Source of the DNA: Candidatus Kuenenia stuttgartensis
GTDB taxonomy: Bacteria > Bacteroidota > Bacteroidia > Chitinophagales > Chitinophagaceae
NCBI GenBank assembly: GCA_943330835.2
Contig: CALQJH020000090.1
Span: 1-7,739 of the forward strand
Length of the DNA: 7,739 bases
Direction of reading: 5' to 3'
The notes under the pieces: model-generated
Databases searched by the model: none
What the model was told of the DNA's origin: nothing
Seen by the model: only the letters and a program-made list of their open reading frames with translations
Program-made: the position numbers and the translations under genes
In this document: positions 1 through 7,739 of the stretch, piece by piece
Numbering within the stretch: the first letter of the stretch is position 1
Layout: each line of letters opens with the position of its first letter

Positions 1-17
1 ATTTATGAATTGAAAAA

Positions 18-734
18 TTAATCTTCATTTCTGCTTAAAGAATAGATAACTAAACCAAAGCCAATTTTGTTAATAGCATCAGCAATGTTGTATACAATAT
101 CCATAGCGTGAGTTGCCGCAGCCGGGTCACTAACTAATTGCAAACCGAATAATCCTCCTGGAGTTCCAAGAATATATCCCAAAGGATAAATCGCCCAACC
201 AACCAAAACGAACCATCCTAAAATTTTAGTAGCTTTTGCTACTTGTGGGCCTGCGTTTTGAGATAATTTTGCAACTCCTCCAAACCATACTAAATAAACG
301 ATGTAGAAATACGCTGCACCGGAAATAACACCCCAAAGAACGCTATTATCACGATCGATAGTTTCTCCGAAATAACCTGTAACTAACATTACAAGTGAAG
401 CGAAAATCAACTTCCAAAGTAAACTGATTTTTGAACCTGCTTTCTTGGTGATTAAATAGAACTCCACACACATTAATGGAACAGTAAGGATCCAATCAAC
501 GTACCTGAAAAAGGTAGGGGAATCTCCTGTCTCTAGATTGTAACCCCTCATGTAGTAGTAATGCACTGCTGCAATGAAGGTTATTAATCCTGAAACTAAA
601 ACTGACGTTCTCCATTTTTGAGGTGTGTTGTTCAATTCAAAAAAGAAGAAAACTGATGCAGCCATCATGGCCATTGTTCCGATAAAAAACGTGAACGCCA
701 CGTAATTATCGCTTGCGATTTTTAAGTGATCCAT
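18..734 (-). CDS. Proteorhodopsin, light-driven outward proton pump (green-absorbing, DTE type)
   Basis: A 238-residue type I (microbial) rhodopsin with seven predicted membrane helices; it uses retinal to pump protons out across the inner membrane. The retinal lysine is K223 in the helix G motif DAINK, with counterion-region Asp D219. Helix C carries R77, proton acceptor D80, T84 and proton donor E91, equivalent to R94, D97, T101 and E108 of marine proteorhodopsin; this D-T-E set is that of proton pumps, not of NDQ sodium or NTQ chloride pumps. H58 matches His75, which tunes the acceptor. M88 sits at the spectral-tuning position 105, where Met or Leu gives green and Gln gives blue absorption. 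Full length for the family, starting at ATG with an A-rich, non-Shine-Dalgarno leader. It stands alone and is divergent from katG; no retinal-synthesis gene (blh, crt) lies in the window. Pump function follows from family residues; green absorption is inferred. Confidence 0.97.
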   Translation of the reverse strand: MDHLKIASDNYVAFTFFIGTMAMMAASVFFFFELNNTPQKWRTSVLVSGLITFIAAVHYYYMRGYNLETGDSPTFFRYVDWILTVPLMCVEFYLITKKAGSKISLLWKLIFASLVMLVTGYFGETIDRDNSVLWGVISGAAYFYIVYLVWFGGVAKLSQNAGPQVAKATKILGWFVLVGWAIYPLGYILGTPGGLFGLQLVSDPAAATHAMDIVYNIADAINKIGFGLVIYSLSRNED

Positions 735-3673
<2,939 letters not shown>

Positions 3674-4030
3674 TTTTTTGATTTCGAAGAAATGCGCAGT
3701 TGTAAAAAGTAATAACGAATTTGAAAATTAAAATGCATGATTGGCACCTTGTCTTTCAAAGCCTTTAGCTGAAATGGGTATCATGTTTTACATCGGATAT
3801 TAAGTAAAAACAAAATGCCATAGATAACTATTTCAAAATTAAATAACAATTGAAATTTAATTCAATTGTTATTTGAAAATATCATCTGACAACCTTGTTT
3901 TTATTTTACAATTATAGGTGATATTATACATATTCTGTAATAGCCTCAGTCATTGGTTTTCAACTTTTTTTTTTCAACTTTTGCTTCAGTTTTAATTTTC
4001 TCTAATCACTTTTCTCAAAAAAATACAGAC
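3674..4030. other. Spacer between katG and the Cache-domain gene
   Basis: This 357-bp AT-rich gap contains a strong inverted repeat at 3841-3874, described separately. Near its end are a 10-base T run (3965-3974) and two direct copies of CAACTTTT (3961-3968 and 3975-3982), just upstream of the Cache gene. The Cache reading frame stays open upstream to 3953, but that extension is low-complexity and precedes the signal peptide, so I treat it as leader. I saw no convincing promoter box. The promoter for the Cache gene is expected between the inverted repeat and about 4010. Confidence 0.75.
3841..3874. terminator. Perfect 14-bp-arm inverted repeat, probable bidirectional terminator after katG
   Basis: Arms 3841-3854 and 3861-3874 are perfect reverse complements (AAATAACAATTGAA against TTCAATTGTTATTT) around a 6-base loop, ATTTAA. 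It begins 168 bases after the katG stop and ends 156 bases before the Cache gene start. The stem is AT-rich and lacks a strong following T run, so it is not a textbook intrinsic terminator. AT-rich stems are nevertheless common at transcript ends in low-GC Bacteroidota. The alternative is an operator for the downstream gene. Confidence 0.5.
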
Positions 4031-5770
4031 ATGAAAAATTATATATTATTAGCCGCTTTATCATTACTATTAAATGGTATCAGCAACGCTCAATTAGGTA
4101 TTGCCGTTAGCGAAAGTGCAGATGTAAATAAAACATCAGATCAAAATTTTCAGTACGATTCAACCCGTCAACTGATAGCACTTGTCAAAGATGCCGCAGA
4201 ACTAGTTAAATTAAAAGGTGAAGCGGCCTTTAATGCTTTTCGATTGAATGGCAGCTCCTGGAGAAAGGGGGAGAACTATATTTTTGTGCTTGATCAAAAA
4301 GGCAATATGCTTGTTCATCCCGATTCTGATTTAGAAGGTCATAACAAGCTTGATCTAAAAGATATTAATGGAAGGCCAATCATACAAGGACTTATAGAAG
4401 CCGCATCAAGTAAATCTGATAAGCTTGGAGGATGGTTTCATTATGAGTGGCCTGTGCCGGGCGGAATTCTTCCACGATGGAAAAGCAGTTTTGTAATGCT
4501 GGTTAAATCTCCATCGGGTAAGCGATATATAATAGGCAGTGGTATGTATAATGATCGAATGGAAAGAGACTTTGTGGTGGATGTTGTAAAAGATGCAGTT
4601 GCACAAATTGAACTAAATGCAGATGCTGCGTTTAAACGTTTCCGTGATCAAAATGGTCCTTTCAGAATAAAAGATGCTTATGTTTTTGTGATTGATTCAA
4701 TTGGAACGGAATTGGTAAATCCACCTTTCCCTAATCTTGAAGGAAGGAACTTGATGAATCTAAAAGACATAAATGGTAAGCTGTTGGTGAAAGAAATGTT
4801 TAATGTTGTGAATAAAAGTGGATCCGGCTGGTTAGATTATATGTGGCCTAAACCGGGAGAAAGTATTTCTACTCAGAAATCAACTTATATAACCAAGGCA
4901 AAGATTGGAAACAAATGGGTATTGGTGGGTTGTGGTGTTTATCTGGCTAATGCTCCCAAGTCCACTAAATCAAACACAAAGATGAATGCAACGGATTTGA
5001 TTAAACTTGTACATGAAGCAACAATACTTTTGGAACAACAGGGAGAAAAAGCATATCCTGAATTAAGAAAAAAAGGAAGTAAATGGTTTCATGATGACAT
5101 TTACTTTTTTGTGTGGACCATCGATGGTGTCAGGGAGTTTCATGCGGCAAATCCGGAAAGTGAAGGGTTGTTAGTGAGCGAACTTAAAGATGTGTTGGGA
5201 AGGCCAATTGGTAAAATGATAATGGATGCTGCGGCAAATACTAACGGTGAGGGGTGGCTTCATTATATGTATCCTGAGCCGGGAAATATTTTTCCTGCCT
5301 GGAAATCTACTTTTGCAAAAAGGGTTACATTCCCTTCAGGCAAAGACTATATCGTTGGCTGTGGTATTTATGGGATGCAGATGGATAAGGCATTCATAGA
5401 AGATTTGGTGAATCGTGCAGGAGATTTAGTTGCTGCAAATGGTAAGGATGCTTTTGCACAACTGAGAGATAAAACTGGGCCTTATTTATTTATGGATACT
5501 TATGTATTTGTACAAACTCCTGATGGTATGGAGTTGGTAAATTCTGCACAGCCCAGCTTTGAGGGAAAAAATCTGATGGGACTTAAAGACCTTAATGGAA
5601 AACTAGTTATAAAAGAGCAAAACGAAATTGTGATGAAAAAAGGATCTGCTTGGCTGAAATTTCAATGGTATAAACCAGGCGATAATACACCAGCAATGAA
5701 GTATTCTTATGTAAAGAAAGTAATCCACGAAGGGGAAGTTTATATTGTTGGATCAGGGTATTATCAATAA
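4031..5770 (+). CDS. Secreted protein of four tandem Cache (sCache_2-like) domains
   Basis: A 579-residue protein. Start chosen at 4031, where the signal peptide begins (MKNYILLAALSLLLNGISNA, cleavage before Q21); upstream codons from 3953 give a low-complexity extension. After the leader come four Cache-like repeats: about 46-174, 178-304, 320-447 and 452-578. Each has an opening helix, a YxFV strand, an EG-N/S-LKD-NG segment, a GW-HY/DY-W/YP-PG turn, a K-S/T-S/T-F/Y strand and a final GxGxY strand. Cache domains are extracytoplasmic small-ligand sensors, normally fused to chemoreceptors or kinases. Here no membrane segment, kinase or methyl-accepting domain is present, so the product should be soluble in the periplasm or secreted. 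Repeats 1 and 3 resemble each other, as do 2 and 4, indicating duplication of a two-domain unit. Ligand and role are unknown; it could be a binding protein for a separate receptor. Family assignment is by motif reading. Confidence 0.85.
   Translation: MKNYILLAALSLLLNGISNAQLGIAVSESADVNKTSDQNFQYDSTRQLIALVKDAAELVKLKGEAAFNAFRLNGSSWRKGENYIFVLDQKGNMLVHPDSDLEGHNKLDLKDINGRPIIQGLIEAASSKSDKLGGWFHYEWPVPGGILPRWKSSFVMLVKSPSGKRYIIGSGMYNDRMERDFVVDVVKDAVAQIELNADAAFKRFRDQNGPFRIKDAYVFVIDSIGTELVNPPFPNLEGRNLMNLKDINGKLLVKEMFNVVNKSGSGWLDYMWPKPGESISTQKSTYITKAKIGNKWVLVGCGVYLANAPKSTKSNTKMNATDLIKLVHEATILLEQQGEKAYPELRKKGSKWFHDDIYFFVWTIDGVREFHAANPESEGLLVSELKDVLGRPIGKMIMDAAANTNGEGWLHYMYPEPGNIFPAWKSTFAKRVTFPSGKDYIVGCGIYGMQMDKAFIEDLVNRAGDLVAANGKDAFAQLRDKTGPYLFMDTYVFVQTPDGMELVNSAQPSFEGKNLMGLKDLNGKLVIKEQNEIVMKKGSAWLKFQWYKPGDNTPAMKYSYVKKVIHEGEVYIVGSGYYQ
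4166..4942 (+). repeat. Cache A-B unit, copy 1 (protein residues 46-304)
   Basis: Module A (nt 4166-4552) carries GSSW (74-77), GRPI (114-117), PRWKSS (148-153) and a PSGK strand. Module B (nt 4562-4942) carries NGP (208-210), YVFV (217-220), ELVN (227-230) and an LEGRN...LKDINGKL segment (236-251). Only three residues separate A and B, so the last strand of A runs directly into the first helix of B (YNDRMERDF). The same features recur in order in copy 2. Confidence 0.8.
4988..5764 (+). repeat. Cache A-B unit, copy 2 (protein residues 320-578)
   Basis: Module A (nt 4988-5371) matches the first A module through GSKW (349-352), GRPI (390-393), PAWKST (422-427) and PSGK. Module B (nt 5384-5764) matches the first B module through GP (483-484), YVFV (491-494), ELVN (501-504) and an FEGKN...LKDLNGKL segment (510-525). 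The tight A-to-B join is also conserved (YGMQMDKAF). The join between the two A-B units is a longer, polar, Lys/Ser/Thr/Asn-rich linker (about 305-319), as expected for duplication of a two-domain block. Confidence 0.8.
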
Positions 5771-5805
5771 ATTAATATAGAACAAAGTAAATTCAATGAC
5801 GAAGC

Positions 5806-5824
5806 TTATTCTGTGATAGAATAA
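5806..5824 (+). terminator. Small hairpin after the Cache gene
   Basis: Arms TTATTCT (5806-5812) and AGAATAA (5818-5824) are perfect complements around loop GTGAT, starting 36 bases after the Cache stop codon. The stem is only 7 bp, mostly A-T, and no T run follows, so on its own it would be a weak terminator. It may act together with the next hairpin. Confidence 0.3.
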
Positions 5825-5855
5825 AATGAATAATCAAGATTAAATTATTGATGTG

Positions 5856-5881
5856 TTTGGCCTTTTACAAAAATCGCCAAA
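5856..5881. terminator. GC-clamped hairpin, possible terminator downstream of the Cache gene
   Basis: TTTGGC (5856-5861) pairs with GCCAAA (5876-5881). Inside the loop TTTT (5863-5866) can pair with the following A run, leaving a small loop and an internal bulge. An A run follows on the plus strand, which reads as a T run only for minus-strand transcription. It is therefore at best a general transcript-end structure about 86 bases after the Cache stop. Confidence 0.35.
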
Positions 5882-6235
5882 TCAAAAAAATAAATTATAC
5901 TACGCATGTTTTTTTGCCTATTCACTAATAATTAGGCAATTCCCTTCTTTAGATAACAAAATGCATATAACCAAAACATCAAAACATAAAAAGCAATACA
6001 AATTAAAGTTTTATGTTAGCGATGCAGTTCCGATTTGCCGTTTTCTTTGCAGGTATTGCAACTGATATTGAGCTTTTTAATCTTGCTAGTAAATGATAAA
6101 AACACAACAGACTCTGATAAAGTAGGTCAAAAAATACAAGTGTTTTGATTCCCCCTCATAGTAAAATATTTTATAAGCGTGTTCAATTTATTTAATTACA
6201 TTATCTTCATATGGAATAATTAAACCATCCCCCAA

Positions 6236-6679
6236 TTGCTTAAATTAAATTCTTTAATTCTTTTTTTACTTTTAATCAATGTCGTATACTCACAGACAAA
6301 ACCAAATTCCATTTCAAAAGTAAATTTCTTTGGAATTTATGAGGGCCATCAGGACTCTTATTCTGGAGGGTCGATTAATGGAAGAGATATTATAATTCCT
6401 GGCAGTACATATACATTTACTATTAGTAACGGTAATAAAATAAAATTACATCAAGAAGCTGACAATGGATTGTCAGTAAAATATTCTGGAAAATATATCA
6501 TCTTAGATAAAGGAGACAAAATTATTCTGTCATGTCAAATGATTGAGGATAATTACAAATATCCATCAAAGCCGAAATTTTATATTACAATCAAAAAAGC
6601 CCCATTGAAGATTATTTGTTTGCAGGATGAAAAAGAAATGAATCCACCTTCTTTTGAGTTAGTAAAAAAAGAACTTTAA
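6236..6679 (+). CDS. Small secreted protein of unknown function (TTG start)
   Basis: A 147-residue protein I do not recognise. Its first residues form a clear Sec signal peptide (MLKLNSLILFLLLINVVYSQ, cleavage near S19/Q20), leaving a mature protein of about 127 residues. The mature part is rich in alternating hydrophobic and polar residues with Gly turns (FGIYEGHQDSYSGG, YTFTISNGNKIKL, VKYSGKYIIL, KFYITIKK), suggesting an all-beta fold, perhaps a small barrel; this is inference. The start must be TTG: a TAA lies in frame at 6221-6223, there is no ATG between it and the signal peptide, and the next internal Met is far downstream. No cysteine sits at a lipobox position, so it is not a lipoprotein. 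It is followed after 64 bases by the deacetylase gene on the same strand and may be co-transcribed with it. Confidence 0.72.
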   Translation: MLKLNSLILFLLLINVVYSQTKPNSISKVNFFGIYEGHQDSYSGGSINGRDIIIPGSTYTFTISNGNKIKLHQEADNGLSVKYSGKYIILDKGDKIILSCQMIEDNYKYPSKPKFYITIKKAPLKIICLQDEKEMNPPSFELVKKEL

Positions 6680-6743
6680 AAGTTAATAAATAATAAATTT
6701 GCTTCCGGGACAAAATCAGACATTTTTTTAAAATTAATTTACG

Positions 6744-7559
6744 ATGAAAAACAATTTCAAATTGTTTTTATTGATTAACACAGTTATCTTCCTCTCTCTA
6801 ATGAGCTGTAATCATTCAGGAGAGAAGGAAAAAAATAATGTTATTACAATAAAGCATTCTGATACAATCCAAGTAACAAATCAAATAGATACAGGTACAA
6901 ATATCTATCTAACTTTTGATGATGGTCCATACTCAACTACAGCGTCATTAGCAAATACTTTAATTGATAGTTCTACAAAAGCAAGCTTCTTTATTATTGG
7001 GTCACAAATTGCGCATTCTATATATTACGACTCTGTTTTTTTAAGTGTTAAAGGGAATAAACTTTTTAGAACTTATAATCATACATATTCTCATGCAGTA
7101 ACTCATGGTAAAATTCATAATTATTATAAAGACCCTATAAATGTTTTGAATGATATTAATAGGAATAAGCAATATTTCGATTCCAATTGTAATATTACCA
7201 GGCTTCCAGGAACTAATGCTTGGCGGTTAAAAAATAGCAACATATGCGTTGATAAAAACTCAAAAAGAGTCATTAAATTTCTTGATTCAATTCAATCAAA
7301 TGAAAAGATTTTTGGATGGGATTTTGAATGGACAATTAAAGAAAGTCAAGATTCAATCCGTGTAAATAAGTTTTACGAACGAATAGCCAATAGGGTGATG
7401 GAAAATAAATCCAATCAGAAAAATTATGTAATACTATTTCATGATTATCTGTTTAGAAGTAAATTGACATTGGATAATTTACAATACTTTATTTCATTAT
7501 TAAAAAACAAACTGAATTGTAAATTCAAATGGGCGGAAGAATACCAGGATATAAAATAA
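6744..7559 (+). CDS. Polysaccharide deacetylase lipoprotein (NodB homology, carbohydrate esterase family 4-like)
   Basis: A 271-residue metal-dependent deacetylase expected to remove N- or O-acetyl groups from an envelope or extracellular glycan. The leader ends in a lipobox, LMSC, with lipidation expected at C22; a charged stretch (EKEK) follows, so it is membrane-anchored, and whether it is surface-exposed is not decided. The NodB domain spans about 53-267. Motif 1 is TFDDGP (57-62), with base D59 and metal ligand D60. Motif 2 is HTYSH, with metal ligands H113 and H117. Motif 3 is RLP (153-155). Motif 4 lies around D193 in GWDFEW, and motif 5 is LFH, with L231 and H233. All expected active-site residues are therefore present. 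The domain is compact, with no extra carbohydrate-binding module. It follows the small secreted protein by 64 bases and converges on a membrane acyltransferase-like gene. The true substrate (peptidoglycan, chitin-like or capsule) cannot be told from sequence. Confidence 0.9.
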   Translation: MKNNFKLFLLINTVIFLSLMSCNHSGEKEKNNVITIKHSDTIQVTNQIDTGTNIYLTFDDGPYSTTASLANTLIDSSTKASFFIIGSQIAHSIYYDSVFLSVKGNKLFRTYNHTYSHAVTHGKIHNYYKDPINVLNDINRNKQYFDSNCNITRLPGTNAWRLKNSNICVDKNSKRVIKFLDSIQSNEKIFGWDFEWTIKESQDSIRVNKFYERIANRVMENKSNQKNYVILFHDYLFRSKLTLDNLQYFISLLKNKLNCKFKWAEEYQDIK

Positions 7560-7571
7560 TGATAAAAAGGC

Positions 7572-7739
7572 CTATACCTTAATAAATATTTTTCTCTTAT
7601 ATAAAAAGTAACCAATAGCCCAAAAAATACTAATAAAAAATAATGCATATAGTAGAGATCCTATTCTTAAGTCATTAGACACATTTTCAAAAATATTTTC
7701 GTAAATCCATCTTAAAGGAGTAATGTAATTTAATTTCCC
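7572..7739 (-). CDS. C-terminal fragment of an HGSNAT/DUF5009-like membrane acyltransferase (truncated by window edge)
   Basis: The minus strand is open from the right edge to a TAG at 7572-7574, giving 55 C-terminal residues that begin GKLNYITPLRWIYENIF. The segment contains one strong hydrophobic helix (about residues 26-47, GSLLYALFFISIFWAIGYFLY) and a basic tail ending KRKIFIKV. In my reading this matches the last transmembrane helix and terminal tail (typically SLLYAL... then LYxRKIFIK) of the heparan-alpha-glucosaminide N-acetyltransferase-like family (COG4299, DUF5009/DUF1624), which moves acetyl groups across the membrane onto amino sugars. The start and catalytic His lie outside the window, so function cannot be checked here. 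Its stop is only 12 bases from the stop of the convergent deacetylase. A different frame at 7445-7648 on the same strand is a shadow of this gene. Confidence 0.72.
   Translation of the reverse strand, partial: GKLNYITPLRWIYENIFENVSNDLRIGSLLYALFFISIFWAIGYFLYKRKIFIKV

Larger units (their letters stand above)
5771..6235. other. Noncoding spacer after the Cache gene
   Basis: This 465-bp region contains two hairpins near its left end, described separately. A 70-codon frame at 5853-6065 needs a GTG start, gives a low-complexity Lys/Asn/Cys-rich product and overlaps a hairpin, so I do not call it. A 27-codon frame at 6013-6096 has a slightly less AT-biased sequence and might be a gene remnant, but I recognise nothing in it. 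The promoter of the next gene should lie near 6130-6220; TTTG at 6143-6146 is a possible -33 element, but no matching TAnnTTTG follows at the right distance. Confidence 0.7.

Noticed and set aside
3728..3784. 18-residue minus-strand frame (MIPISAKGFERQGANHAF) in the katG-Cache spacer, which reads like real protein and might be a gene relic
   Set aside because: It is bounded by in-frame stops, I could not match it to any family, and no terminal repeats or neighbouring fragments support a mobile-element remnant.
3953..4030. Upstream extension of the Cache reading frame (start at 3953)
   Set aside because: The extension is Phe/Ser-rich translation of a T-rich leader, and a standard signal peptide begins at 4031.
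4406..4606. Open minus-strand frame inside the Cache gene
   Set aside because: It is antisense to repeats 1-2 of a well-supported gene and has no domain features.
5853..6065. 70-codon plus-strand frame in the spacer after the Cache gene
   Set aside because: It needs a GTG start, overlaps a hairpin, has a low-complexity composition with no domain or signal features, and resembles chance open frame in AT-rich DNA.
6013..6096. 27-codon plus-strand frame in slightly less AT-rich sequence, possibly a gene remnant
   Set aside because: It is too short to judge, with no recognisable motif and no supporting context.
7445..7648. 67-codon minus-strand frame with a hydrophobic N-terminus
   Set aside because: It overlaps the deacetylase by 115 bases and is out of phase with the better-supported membrane-protein frame ending at 7572.

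Overview
The window looks like chromosomal DNA from an aquatic member of the Bacteroidota, most likely a flavobacterium. Base composition is strongly AT-rich. Start codons are preceded by A-rich sequence rather than Shine-Dalgarno motifs. Export signals end in the FAQ/SNAQ/YSQ style common in this phylum. The rhodopsin has the methionine tuning residue typical of flavobacterial green-absorbing proteorhodopsins. The assignment rests on protein style only; no rRNA or other marker is present.

Layout, left to right. (1) 18-734, minus strand: a complete proton-pumping proteorhodopsin. (2) 735-1417: a 683-bp AT-rich divergent intergenic region. (3) 1418-3673, plus: a full-length two-domain catalase-peroxidase (KatG) with an N-terminal signal peptide, so probably periplasmic. 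(4) 3674-4030: a spacer containing a perfect 14-bp-arm inverted repeat. (5) 4031-5770, plus: a secreted protein of four tandem Cache-type domains, arranged as a two-domain unit duplicated (A-B-A-B), with no membrane anchor or signalling domain. (6) 5771-6235: noncoding, with hairpins after the Cache gene. (7) 6236-6679, plus: a small secreted protein of unknown function that appears to start at TTG. (8) 6744-7559, plus: a lipoprotein polysaccharide deacetylase of the NodB family with all catalytic motifs. (9) 7572-7739, minus: the C-terminal end of a polytopic membrane protein resembling the heparan-alpha-glucosaminide N-acetyltransferase (HGSNAT/DUF5009) family, truncated by the window edge and convergent with the deacetylase.

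Every complete gene product is predicted to act in the inner membrane, the periplasm or the cell surface. Rhodopsin supplies light-driven proton motive force and exported KatG removes peroxide outside the cytoplasm; a joint role under illumination is an inference from adjacency only. The deacetylase and the putative acetyltransferase could act in opposite directions on amino-sugar acetyl groups. The most unusual items are the free-standing A-B-A-B Cache protein and the exported KatG beside a rhodopsin. No mobile element, CRISPR array, tRNA or rRNA was recognised.
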